Assembly: GCA_024663395.1 (NCBI GenBank) | Contig: JANFAH010000008.1 | Span: forward strand, 868,001 to 932,000 | Source of the DNA: Pisolithus tinctorius | Lineage: Eukaryota > Basidiomycota > Agaricomycetes > Boletales > Pisolithaceae | Length of the DNA stretch: 64,000 nt | Reading direction: 5' to 3' | Shown here: piece after piece, positions 51,042-61,877 of the stretch | Numbering within the stretch: position 1 is the stretch's first letter | Layout of the letters: each line of letters starts with the position of its first letter | Made by a program: the position numbers and the translations under genes | The notes under the pieces: model-generated | What the model was told of the DNA's origin: nothing | Database searches by the model: none | Seen by the model: the letters and a program-made list of their open reading frames with translations, nothing else

Positions 51042-51288
51042 TTTTTTTTTTTTTTTTGGTGGACATAAAGCTACAAGGCAACTGACCATGTCAGCCCCTA
51101 TGTAGCATTTGGGAATTTCACCCAGGAAGCATAAATAGGACATAAGCATATTTACCATAAGTAACCTGCCAAAAACACCCAGGGGAAATGCTTTATGCAC
51201 ACTGGTTAAGGTAGTGTGGGACTCCTCACCTTGTTGGTAACCATCTACCACACCCCAGAGGGCACTGAGGTGTAATACCCACTAAAAC
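51042..51288 (-). mobile_element. LINE 3' end with poly(A) tail (separated from its body by gypsy insertion)
   Basis: On the minus strand the sequence reads from LVGITPQCPLGCGRWLPTR then a stop, through a 3' untranslated part, to a 16-A tail (T16 at 51042-51057). The coding end joins in frame with the LINE coding sequence right of the gypsy element (it ends IWKSGV there) when the insertion plus one AAAAC copy is removed. Confidence 0.75.
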
Positions 51289-52001
51289 TGTCACGACCGT
51301 GCATTCATTATAAGTCCCTATACACTCCGCACCCTACTCCGCCAGTTGTTCACTCACTCTGCACCAACTCCGCCCAACGTCTGCTGTTTACGAACCATCT
51401 CTGCTCTGACTGCTGTCGGACTTGTGTTACTCTCCTACCGGACCGAGTGGTCCATTCTCTGAGGGGCATGTGACTACCTTCGCAGTCAGGTACTCCGCAG
51501 TGCGCTCACCGCATGGTCCAGCACCTGGACTATTTCCTTTTCTGGATGTTCTGTGTTACCTGTTCGTATGTCCTCCATCTACCCTTCATTCGTCGTCCAG
51601 GAAATTTTACTTGAAAATTTATGAGTCTCCGTATGTCAGTTCCGATTCCAATTACTGTACCTCCGTAACAGTATAACAGCATGTACTGTACTCCGCTGTT
51701 CTTTAGTACGAATATCAACTTAGTTCCTACTCCCTCTGATTCTGTCTTCTGCCTGTTGGAGTTATCTCTGACTCTCCATCTGTACTCTCCCTCTGAAATA
51801 CGAGGGCTGAGATTGTGCAAGGGGGTAGCACACGAGCTAAACCCAACGCCCTCACTCCGCTCCGCCTTTGTCTTGGCGGTCTTTGTTCCTGCTGGCACTC
51901 CGCTAGTCGGAGTTCTGTTCTTCTGTGTCAGACTTGCTTCCGGACCCTCCTCTAGACCTTGTTAAGCGTCGGAGTTGGTCGGAGTAGGCCCGGACTTGAC
52001 A
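51289..52001 (+). repeat. 5' LTR (713 bp)
   Basis: Begins TGTCACGACC and ends CGGACTTGACA. It contains TATAA at 51672-51676 and, 33 bp on, the inferred transcript start AGTACGAATAT (51705-51715). Confidence 0.93.
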
Positions 52002-52003
52002 GT

Positions 52004-52014
52004 ATATTTGTACT
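52004..52014 (+). promoter_or_regulatory. Self-priming primer-binding site
   Basis: ATATTTGTACT, two bases after the 5' LTR, can pair along all 11 positions with the inferred first 11 nt of the element's own transcript (AGTACGAATAT, 51705-51715), using one G-U pair. There is no match to the initiator tRNA end (TGGTATCAGAGC type). The layout is that of Tf1, whose mRNA 5' end primes reverse transcription. The transcript start is inferred from the TATA distance, not measured. Confidence 0.6.
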
Positions 52015-52062
52015 CGCACTTGTACGATCTCCTTTTCTGTCTCCCAAAAAACTTACGCCATT

Positions 52063-55000
52063 ATGAGAACTCGAGCTCAATCCCAGAGAGAGGTCGCTGA
52101 GAACCTCGTTGTAGCGCTGGCTAATCCGCGTCGACTCCCTTCCGTCGTTGAACAGTTCCAGTCTTTCTCTGCTTGACGCCGCTCTCACGCTGAGGGCAAA
52201 AGCGCTTCGCAAGCTGGTCACTCTGACCTCCACCCAACAACTTTCCATACTCCGTCTCCTTGTAACCGAGGTGATGGACCCGACTCCGACCCTGACTATC
52301 CTGATGGTGATCCCGATGGTGGGGGCAGCGGTGACGGGGATGTCCCCGAAGACCCAGCTGAGCTGCCAGAGGATCCCCTCGTAGCTCTTGCTAGAGCCGT
52401 TCATGTGCTTGCGCGGTCTAGTTCGCGCACTGGGGACTCCACTCCGAAAACCAAGGTCCGTGAGCCTGATACCTTCGATGGCTCCGACCCCAAGAAGCTC
52501 CGTGAGTTCCTCGTACAATGCGAGTTGAACTTTCAAGACCGCCCTTGCACATTCCGCTCCGACAGAGCAAAGGTTACCTTCGCTCAATCTTATCTTAAGG
52601 GTATGGCCCTGGCTTGGTTCGAGCCAGATTTGCTAAACCCCGACAGCTATGACCGCCCGCTCTGGATGGACGACTACCATGAGTTCTTACAAGAGCTCAC
52701 AGCTAATTTCGGTCCGCACAATGCTATAGCGGATGCCGTCCAACAACTCGAGAACCTTACCATGAAGGACGGTTCTCATATTACCAAATATGTCGTGGAG
52801 TTCAATCGCTGGGCTTCGCAAGTCAAGGACTACAGTGTCAGTGCACTCCGCCACCGCTTCTATAGCGGACTTCCAGACCGCATCAAGGATGAGATCGCTC
52901 GCATCGGAAAACCCTCTACCCTCGCACAACTCTGCGAACTCGCCCAGACCATCGATGCGCGCTACTGGGAGCGCAAAGCAGAGATCTCACGTACCACCAA
53001 GTCTGCCTCCGACAAGTTGCAGTCTTCCAACCCTGACAACAAAACTAAATCGTCGTCCTCCACCTCCGCTCCAAAGTCCGATGCCAAGGGCAAGGGCAAA
53101 CAGAAAGATCCACCCAAGTCCAATATTGCCCACCTTCTGGGTAAAGATGGCAAACTCACCTCCGCTGAGCGCCAGTGCAGGATGAAGAACAACCTCTGCC
53201 TCTTCTGTGGCGAGGCTGGCCATTCCGCCAAGGACTGTCCCAAGTCCACCTCTTGCACAGCCAAAGCCCGTGCAGCTACGGCTGAAACTCTGCCTACTCC
53301 GCATGCGGAGAAGGCAGAGTCAAAAAATTAGTCCGCTCCTCCAGGGAGCTCGCACAGCCTGGAGGAAGCGTTGAACCCAACTGTGCACCACCAGACATCC
53401 AACTCAATGCGTCTGCTCTTTCTAGTCCCAACTCTTTACTTCTGTCTGTAGCTCTTCCGGATTATTCTGTTGATACTTTTTCTGCATTGATCGATTCTGG
53501 TTCTTCTCATTGCTTTGTAGACCCATCTGTAATTAAAAAAATATGCCATTCCTGTTTCCTCCGTTTCTCCGCCAATTCCGCTCTGCTTGTTCGATGGTAG
53601 TACAAACGCTGTCATTTCTCAAGAGGTAGATCTTTCCCTCCACTTTCCTTCCGGCGATGTCAACTCTGTTTCATTTTATGTTACTCTGTTGGATTCTTCA
53701 TGTTCGCTGGTATTAGGACACAACTGGCTCACCTGCTTCAATCCGTCGATTGACTGGGTACTGGGCAGTATATCGTTCAAACCATCGTTACAGGGAATGC
53801 CGACACCCCAGGCGCCTTCGTCATCTTCCGCTGCGACCTCCGCTCTGGATCCGACACCCTCCGCTCCATTTGCAGCTCCGACTGCACCTCCGACAGACTC
53901 GCCACGCTCCACTCCGCTCGTCTCACTCATCAATGCTGCTGCGTATGTCAGAGCCTGTGCTCTCCCTGGCTCTAGACAGTTCCGTTTACAGCTCTCCACT
54001 GATGATGTGAAGCTTCGTGCATCCTCTGCTTCCTCTCCACCTCCTGACCTCTCCTCAGTTCCTTCTGAGTATCACGAGTTTGCTGACGTCTTTAGTAAAG
54101 ACAAGGCCACTGAACTTCCGCCACACCACTCGTTCGATCTCAAGATCGACCTCGAGGAAGGAGCTTCTCCGCCCATTGGTACAATCTACTCTCTTTCTCC
54201 GCCAGAGCTTGAAGCTCTCCGCACCTTCATTGACGAGCATCTTGGCTACGGTTTCATCAAACAGTCCACCTCCGCTCATGGTGCCCCTGTCCTCTTTGTA
54301 AAGAAGAAGGACGGTTCACTCCGCCTCTGTGTAGACTACCGAGGACTCAACAAAATCACGAAAAAAGATCACTATCCACTGCCGCTCATCTCCGACCTAC
54401 TCGACTCTCCAAGCCACACTAAAGTCTATACCAAGATCGACCTCCACCATGCCTATCATCTGGTCCGCATCACAGATGGAGATGAATGGAAAACAGCATT
54501 CTGCACTCGTTATGGTTCTTACGAGTGGCAGGTAATGCCATTCGGTCTGACTAACGTGCCTGCGGCCTTCCAGCGATTCGTCAATAGCATCTTTGCAGAC
54601 ATGCTCGATGTCTGCATCGTGGTATACCTCGATGACATCTTAATTTATTCACAGGGTGTGGAGTCGCACCGCGAACATGTAAAAGAGGTACTCTGCCGCC
54701 TTCGAAAGCATGGTCTTTATGCCAAGCCAGAGAAGTGCAAGTTTCACTCCAACTCTGTCAAGTACCTCGGTTATGTTCTTTCTCCCTCCGGTCTCACCAT
54801 GTCCGCTGAGAAGGTTCAGGCAGTCCGTGACTGGCCTGAGCTGCAGAAGGTGCGAGACATCCAGTCCTTCCTTGGTTTTGCAAATTTCTATAGATGATTC
54901 ATTAATAACTACTCCGACATCGTTGTTCCACTCACTCGCCTCACGCGAAAGGGTGCTCCTTGGAACTTTTCCGAGGAGTGCCGCTCCGCTTTCCTCCGCC

Positions 55001-57048
55001 TGAAGGATGCCTTCAGCTCTGCTCCCATTCTCACTCATTGGGTCCCTGACGCTCCGCTTACAGTTGAAACCGATGCCTCTGACTATGCCATTGCTGGCAT
55101 TTTGTCGATCACCTGCTCCAACAGTGAACTCCACCCAGTCGCTTTCTACTCTCACACCATGACCGCACCAGAACTCAACTATGATACCCACAACAAGGAG
55201 CTGTTGGCTATCTTCGAGGCCTTCCGCCATTGGCGGCATTACTTAGAAGGCTCTGCCTTACCTGTCGACGTGGTGACGGACCACAAAAACCTTGAGTACT
55301 TTTCTACCTCTAAGGTTCTCACTCGTCGACAGGCCTGCTGGTTGGAGTACCTTTCCCAGTTCAATCTTTCCATCCGCTTCCGACCTGGCCGCCTAGGAGC
55401 CAAACCCGACGCACTTATGCGACGTTGGGATGTCTACCCAAAAGGGGGGGATAGGGACTATGCGCAGGTAAATCCTCACAATCTCTGCCCTATGTTTACA
55501 CAGGAGCAACTCTCATCGTCCCTCCATACCACCACCCTCATGGCACCTGTACTCCACGCTGCCATGGTCTTCAATGTTGAGTGCTTGCACTCTGACATCA
55601 TCTCTGCCCTACCCTCTGATCCTGTCTCCGCCAGCCATCTTCCAACTCCGACTAAGCCTCAGTGGTCCCTGGACTCCGACGGTCTACTCCACCTTGACGG
55701 TTGTATCTTTGTCCCTGACATTGATGACCTCTGCCTCCGAGTGCTTCGGTTCAAGCATGATCATCCTCTAGCAGGCCATTTCGGGCAAAACTGCACCTTA
55801 GAACTCATCCGCAGGGACTACGTGTGGCCCAACCTCCACTCCGACATAAGGGAATACATCAAGTCTTGCACTGCCTGTGGACGGAGCAAAACTCTGCATC
55901 ACTGCCCTTATGGTCTACTGAAGCAACTCCCCATCCCAGAGAGACCTTGGAACTCCATCTCCATGGACTTCATCGAACACCTCCCCAACTCCGATGGCTA
56001 CTCTGCCATACTCGTGGTAGTGGACCGCCTCTCAAAGCAAGCAGTGTTCATCCCCACCCACGACTCCGTCACCTCCGCCGAACTCGCTAAGCTCTTCCTA
56101 ACCCATGTCTTCTCCAAGCATGGAGTACCAGCTAGTGTCACCTCCAACAGAGGTCCTGAGTTTGTCTCGCACTTCTTCCGCTCTCTAGGAAAGGCCCTTA
56201 ATATGCGTCTTCACTTCACTTTGGGTTACCACCCAGAAGGCGATGGCCAGACCGAGCAAACAAACCAGACTCTCGAGCAGTACCTTTGTGTCTACTGTAA
56301 CTACCAACAAGACAATTGGGCTGAGCTGTTACCTCTAGCGGAGTTCGCCTTCAACAACGCACCAAGTGTGACAACTGGAGTTTCTCCCTTCTTCGCTAAC
56401 AAGGGGTACCATCCAAACCTGTCTGTGGTCCCTGACCAGGACTTCACCTCTCCGAGGGCTCACGATTATGTCGTTGAGCTCTCTGCCCTTCATGACTTCC
56501 TCCACTCCAAAATGTCCGCCACTCAACAGCGCTACCAGGGTCCAGCAGATGCTAGACACATACCTCCACCTGAGTTCAAAGTCGGAGAACAGGCCTACGT
56601 CAAAGCCAAGTACTTCCGCTCAACTCGTCCTTCGGAAAAACTCTCTGAAAAGTACTTAGGTCTGTTCACCATCTTGGCCAGGCCAGGTACGCACTCTGTC
56701 ACCCTTAAGCTCCCTGACTCTATGCGCTCGGTACATCCAGTCTTCCATGTCTCACAACTGGAAGCTACAGTGGCTAACCCTTTCCCAAACCGACAACAAC
56801 CTCCACCTCCGCCAGTGGATGTCGATGGTGACCTTGAGTACGAAGTATCAGAGATACTCGACTCTAAGGTGGACCGCCATCGCCGCCATTGTCAACTCTT
56901 GTATCTAGTCCGCTGGGCTGGTTATGAGAACACCGACGAAGAAACCTCTTGGTTGCTTGCAACTGAGCTGGATCACGCTTCCAACATAGTATCCGCTTTC
57001 CATGAATGCTATCCACATAAACCTGGCCCGTACCAACCTCCGCCATAA
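52063..57048 (+). pseudogene. gag-pol: gag-pol polyprotein of the gypsy element, inactivated
   Basis: One frame of 1662 codons from ATG 52063 (MRTRAQSQREVAENLV) to 57048. Gag contains DTFDGSDPKKLREFL and a CCHC knuckle CLFCGEAGHSAKDC (about 53197-53238). Protease has the LIDSGSS active site (near 53490), reverse transcriptase YLDDILIYS (54624-54650), RNase H VETDASDYAIAG (about 55060-55100), and integrase an HHCC finger (55750-55900) and DDE core. The chromodomain is at about 56830-57010. Breaks: TGA at 54895 in FYR-stop-FINNY, TGA at 52174, and a stretch of about 210 nt read one frame off between two A runs (A6 at 53322-53327, A7 near 53535-53541). The second catalytic Asp of integrase is Asn (SNRG, 56143-56154). 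Both stops and this change fit CpG transitions. Confidence 0.92.
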
Positions 57049-57208
57049 TACTCCACCTACATAAACTTCCTCCGCGGGCCAACTCTGCCTCTTACCGAAC
57101 TACCTTAAGTACTTTAGAATTTTCTCTGCTTATCCGTTTCACTTCTCAGAGTCACAAGCAAAAACACAAGTCTATCTCGTAGTAATACAAAATATACAGA
57201 CTAAAGAC

Positions 57209-57250
57209 AAAAAAAAAAAAAAAGAAAAAGAAAAAGAAAAAAGAAAACAA
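57209..57250 (+). repeat. A-rich tract between pol and the antisense gene
   Basis: A run of A followed by repeated GAAAA/GAAAAA units, located between the convergent stop codons of gag-pol and the antisense gene. It may serve the 3' ends of either transcript. Function not shown. Confidence 0.5.
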
Positions 57251-57257
57251 CACTACT

Positions 57258-58488
57258 CTACTCTTCCATCACTTGTCCTCCGCCACCCTCCTGTTCTTCA
57301 TCGCCTTCCTGCTCCCCTTTGACTTCTTCCTCGTTATCCCCCTCCACACCTTCATCCGCTTCCTCTTGCTGGTCCTCCGCCACCTCCGACTGCGGCCTCT
57401 TCCATCCTCCTCCTGCGCATTTGAACTCAGCCACTCTGGCCTCACGCACATCCTCCCTTCTCCTCATCTCCGCCCACTCTGCCCAGGCACAGTACAGCGC
57501 CCACTCGTTGGTGGTCCACTCTGCAGCCTCCGCCATCCGCTCCGCTGCCTCTGCCATCCTCTCGAAGGCCAGCACAGTGGTCTCATGCACTTTGGCCTGC
57601 CTCTCCATGGCCTGCAGCTGCCGCTCCCTCTCCCACTCCACCCACCGCGTGTGTACTCCCACCCCTGAGGGACCCTCAAGCGGTGTTGCTGGCTCCTCCT
57701 CGCCCTCTCCACCTGCCTCCCGCTCGTCGTCCACTTCCTCCATCTCTGTCGCTTTCTCCTTTCCCTTCCCTTGTGTCCTCTTCTTCTTCTCCCCTTGGGA
57801 GCTCCCTGTCCCTGCTCTCTTCCGTGAAGGCCCTGCCGTCGCCTCTTCCCATGTCCAGCTGCATGTCTTCTTCTTGTTGTGGCAGGGCATGCAGGCCCTG
57901 GTCTTGCCCTGCCCCGGCTTGCACTGCCCCGCCGTCAGACTCACTATACAGCGAGTGCAGGGGGCTCTTCTGGTCGCGGTGACCACCACAGAGGTCCCAG
58001 GGACCTTCTGGGCGGTGTTGACATCGTACACTGTGCCGCATAATCTAAGAAAATAAAAACTGCGAGTCAGCTCCGCCTGACTCACAGTACTCCGCCACTC
58101 ACCTTTGTGCGGCCTCATTCCGCTTGGCCTGAGCCCTCTCCTCAGAGGCCCTCTGCCTCTGCCTCTGCCTCTCTGCCTCCTCCTCTGCCACCTTCTTCCT
58201 TCAAGCCTCCTCTTCCTCCTCCGCTCTCTTCCTCTGCTCCGCCTCCAACCTCTCCTCCTCTGCCTTCCGCCTCTTGGCCTCCTCACGTTTGGCCTTGCGC
58301 TCTGCCTTGTGTTCTCTCTCTCTCCACTCGGTCTCCTCTCAACGGCATGCCTTCTCCGTGGACTTCTCCCGCTCGGTGTCGGTGGAGTTGTCTGTGAGAA
58401 TGACCAGTTCTTCATCTGCGACTTGGGAGTAGTCGCAGACATGGCCAGGGGTTGGCTGGGGGGTTTTGCTCTGGTGCTGGGAAGACAT
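57258..58488 (-). pseudogene. Antisense accessory gene inside the gypsy element (coiled coil + Cys-rich domain)
   Basis: Exon 1 is 58103-58488 and exon 2 is 57258-58044, separated by a canonical 58 bp intron (gtgagt to tttcttag). Spliced length is 1173 nt, 390 residues. It starts MSSQHQSKTPQPTPGHVC, then a long Glu/Arg/Lys-rich segment typical of a coiled coil (AERKAKREEAKRRKAEEE; SEERAQAKRNEAAQR), then after the intron LCGTVYDVNTAQKVPG and six cysteines spaced C-x2-C-x8-C-x9-C-x2-C-x6-C (CTRCIVSL; RACMPCHNKKKTC), a basic nuclear-type stretch (KKKRTQGKGKEKA), Glu/Ala-rich helices (WEREREQL-like, 57600 region) and an acidic C-terminus. Two in-frame TGA codons (58341-58339, 58203-58201) each fit a CGA to TGA change at CpG. 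The frame resuming exactly across the intron argues for a real, recently decayed gene. Product role unknown; a DNA- or RNA-binding accessory is a guess. Confidence 0.65.
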
Positions 58489-58669
58489 GATGATGGGGGA
58501 TGGGATACGAAGGTTCAGTACCCTAACACATGTTTTTAAGCAGTACTTCGAACTCCGACGGAGTTCCGCTGTGGCTAAAGCCATTATCCTCGAGGCATCA
58601 AAATAATTTCAAATGATCAACTCATGTTGATCTCGTCCCGTACATGTGGCCTTCAGGGGTTCAGGCCCT

Positions 58670-58679
58670 AAGGGGGGGG
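58670..58679 (+). other. Polypurine tract
   Basis: AAGGGGGGGG lies three bases before the 3' LTR, in the expected place for plus-strand priming. Confidence 0.7.
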
Positions 58680-58682
58680 CAC

Positions 58683-59395
58683 TGTCATGACCGTGCGTTC
58701 ATTATAAGTCCCTATACACTCCACACCCTACTCCGCCAGTTGTTCACTCACTCTGCACCAACTCCACCCAATGTCTGCTGTTTATGAACCATCTCCACTC
58801 TGACTGCTGTCGGACTTGTGTTACTCTCCTACCAGACCGAGCGGTCTGTTCTCTGAGGGGCATGTGACTACCTTCGCAGTCAGGTACTCCACAGCGCACT
58901 CACCGCGTGGTCCAGCGCCTGGACTATTTCCTTTTCTGGATGTTCTGTGTTACCCATTCGTATGTCCTCCGTCTACCCTTCATTCATCGTCCAGGAAATT
59001 TTACTTGAAAATTTATGAGTCTCTGTATGTCAGTTCTGATTCCAATTACTGTACCTCCGTAACAGTATAAAAGCATGTACTGTACTCCACTGTTCTTTAG
59101 TACGAATATCAACTTAGTTCCTACTCCCTCTGATTCCGTCTTCTGCCTGTCGGAGTTATCTCCAACTCTCCATCTGTACTCTCCCTCTGAAATACGAGGG
59201 CTGAGATTGTGCAAGGGGGTAGCGCACGAGCTAAACCCAACGCCCTCACTCCGCTCCACCTTTGTCTCGGCAGTCTTTGTTCCTGCCGGCACTCCACTAG
59301 TCAGAGTTCTGTTCTTTTGTGTCGGACTTGCTTCCAGACCCTCCTCTAGACCTTGTTAAGCGTCGGAGTTGGTCGGAGTAGGCCCGGACTTGACA
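58683..59395 (+). repeat. 3' LTR (713 bp)
   Basis: Same length and ends as the 5' LTR. About 38 base differences, all but one transitions, nearly all at CpG. Its TATA reads TATAAAAG where the 5' copy reads TATAACAG. Confidence 0.93.
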
Positions 59396-60991
59396 AAAAC
59401 CCCTGACTTCCAGATCCAATTGTCTGGAAGATTTTCCTCATTGAGCAATGTGCCTTGCCAAGTTTGGAGGACTAAGTCTAGTTTCAGAGCTTTATTTCCA
59501 TAGTGTAGGGTATCCATCTGTAAACAGTCGAACTTTAGTCTGAGATTAATAGTGTGTACCCATTTATTATGTATTTTGTCATTGGATGGGATGCTTTCGA
59601 GCATTCCTTTATTAATGACCCAATCACAACATAGTTTCCATATTAGGTGAGCAGATTCTAGGATTAGGGTCTTAAACAGTCTGTTATCTCCTTCCAGTTT
59701 CTTTCCTTTGCGATGGAAATTTGCATGGCTGGTGCTGAGAATGGTGCCAAAACTCAGGGTGGGCCATTTTGCCCTGCACATTGACCATAGGCACTCTGCC
59801 AATGGCCATATTGTAGTGATTAATGGTGAGCATGGACATTCTATTAGAATGTGTGATATTGATTCTGTTTTGCTGCACAGGATACAAATCTCCCTCATTT
59901 CATAAGATGGTATCTTAAGCCGGTAATCACTGACTTTGTAGCATCCATGTAGGCATTTCCAGAGGAAATTATGGATTTTGGTGGGTATGTCTTTGTCTCT
60001 TATGCTTTTCCATAGATCTGCTGCAGGTGGAGTGCTTCCCCACAAGCTTCGCACCACATGTTGGGCTATGGCTAGGTTAATCCTTGTTTGCCTGTTCATG
60101 TCCTTGCTATTTGTGAGGTGGTGAGCAATCAAGGCATGGTGGAAGTCTCATTGTGAACCTGTTGATAGTCATAGCCCTCAGATGGAGAAGTTTGGGTCAA
60201 AAGAAGTGTTGGCAGTTGACATGGAAGGGGAGACTAGGGCTAGTTTGGCCATGCTGGATGCCACTGATCATTCTATGCTAGGAGTATTCAAGCTCCAAGC
60301 TTGGAGGTATGTGTGAGTGCTACATTGTTGCAGCAGTGCTACTAGGGTGCAGTATAAATGGGCATTGTTGCAGTTGTACCAATTGTGATCTTCATTTTTG
60401 GGTAGGTTTACAGTTAGGTTTTTGATGATTGATAGAGAGCTAATATGGGCTATCAAGGGAGCAGAGTGATCAATCTTCTTGATCATTTCTAGGATGACAC
60501 TCAGGGGACTGGTTTTGCTGGTTGCACGATTGTTGGCCATGCAAATGGTCATATTATGTGGGTTGTTGTGTGCAAAGAAGGCACTTCCACTGGAGATTCA
60601 TTCTCCATCATTGTTGATTGTTTTGTGAGAACCATATGATATTCTTATCGTGGGGCAGTCTATGGTGCCTTGTGCAATCTGTTGGGTTGCCAGCAACTCT
60701 GTCCATGGCTGTGGAGGGCACAGTATGTGAAAGGCAATTTTGATAGGATCGGTCTCAGTGAGGACTCCTTTGAGGAGTGCATGGTTTCGAGTGAGTTCTT
60801 CCTTTGATAGATCAGGGTTCATTCTATTGGAGATGGGTAGCAGTGACCATTTGGCTGGCACACACATGGTGATGTCTGAGGCAGTTTTTACACATCTGAA
60901 TGGTTTTAGGCAATTGGCCAAGTTGCAGAGGGTGATGCATTGTTCACAGTCACAGGATCCTATGTGTCTGTGGGTGGCATTGAAGGGCATA
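59396..60991 (-). mobile_element. LINE body: RNase H and RT zinc-binding regions
   Basis: Minus-strand coding relic. From right to left come an upstream segment (THRHIGSCDCEQC, 60900-60990), an RNase H-like region (TVNLPKNEDHNWYNCNNAHL near 60370-60430) and a zf-RVT-like region with HNFLWKCLHGCYKVSDYRL and ICILCSKTESISHILIECPC (about 59850-59990). It ends IWKSGV at the gypsy junction. Several stops and replacements fit CpG decay. It continues in frame with 62785-64000 when the intervening inserts are removed. Confidence 0.75.
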
Positions 60992-61869
60992 CAGTGAGGG
61001 ACAAAAGTGTTGCAATGTTTGTGAGGTGTGACTTGTTGCTGATGTAGCTCAGGCTATTCTGCACAGATAATCATGATACCTATACCATTGGAAAGGGGTG
61101 ACTCTAAGCTTTCCAGAGCACTAAGGTGTAGTCAGAAAAAAGCAATACATGCTGAGATACACCCTATTCTTTCCAAAAAGTGCATCTTGCCATAACTTCC
61201 ATACCACTGTCCCTGTGCCAGAAATGCATTGGCTGAGAGGGGACTGGTTTGTACATCATGTTCTGAAGTGCCAGATTGACCTCCATAACATTTTCAGCCT
61301 TCCAAGTACTGATTAGTCCCAGAACACATCAGGCATGGGGGGGAAACAGTCCAGGAAATGACTGACAGCAGGTTTTTTAAGGGACTGATGGTTCTGAGAG
61401 CATGTTATACTGATGACACTGTGGTGGCCACCAGTATTTGAAAAGAATTCCATGAGAAAATGACCATGTGAGCTAGAGAGATGATTTCATGAGTTGTGGT
61501 AAAAGAGGGAGGATTAATGGTACAAGTCCAATGTTTGTCATTGTTTACATGCTGACAAATCATCTGGATGATCATGTGGTTTATTATGTAATCATTTTTT
61601 CCCATCCTCCATGCCCTCAATCCCATCAAAAGGTCACATTTCACAATTTCACCAGTCAGGGACAAAAGTGTTGCAATGCACTTTTTGGAAAGAATAGGGT
61701 GTATCTCAGCATGTATTGCTTTTTTCTGACTACACCTTAGTGCTCTGGAAAGCTTAGAGTCACCCCTTTCCAATGGTATAGGTATCATGATTATCTGTGC
61801 AGAATAGCCTGAGCTACATCAGCAACAAGTCACACCTCACAAACATTGCAATGCTTTTGTCCCTCACTG
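60992..61869. mobile_element. TA-flanked element with about 200 bp terminal inverted repeats (Tc1/mariner-like, non-autonomous)
   Basis: Begins CAGTGAGGGACAAAAG and ends with its reverse complement, with TA on both sides (60990-60991, 61870-61871). The two arms (60992 to about 61190 and about 61667-61869) match almost perfectly as inverted copies. The right arm starts inside with another copy of the end sequence (CAGTCAGGGACAAAAG at about 61655), so 61655-61869 itself has the form of a 215 bp MITE. The middle 450 bp encodes no transposase that I can recognise. Confidence 0.85.
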
Positions 61870-61877
61870 TATGGGCT

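Larger units (their letters stand above)
51289..59395 (+). mobile_element. Complete chromodomain Ty3/gypsy LTR retrotransposon (chromovirus)
   Basis: 8107 bp flanked by the 5 bp target duplication AAAAC (51284-51288 and 59396-59400). Two LTRs of 713 bp begin TGTCA and end TGACA. The internal part holds a single gag-pol frame (52063-57048), an A-rich stretch at 57209-57250, an antisense spliced gene (57258-58488) and a polypurine tract (58670-58679) near the 3' LTR. The C-terminal chromodomain and the self-priming site place it with the Tf1/sushi-like chromoviruses. It is inserted in a LINE. Decay is almost entirely by transitions at CpG. Confidence 0.95.

Noticed and set aside
53322..53328. 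A AAA AAT slippery heptamer directly before the gag stop TAG, suggesting -1 programmed frameshifting between gag and pol
   Set aside because: Gag (from 52063) and most of pol are in the same frame. Only about 210 nt between an A6 run and an A7 run are one frame off. Two compensating length changes in A runs explain this better than a recoding signal.
57319..58056. Long plus-strand open frame opposite the antisense gene
   Set aside because: Its Ser/Leu/Pro-rich composition is what the complement of the Glu/Arg-rich coding strand gives. It has no start context, domain or splice logic.
61489..61740. Open frame of 83 codons inside the TIR element as a transposase
   Set aside because: Too short, overlaps the inverted-repeat arm, and shows no DDE or helix-turn-helix pattern.
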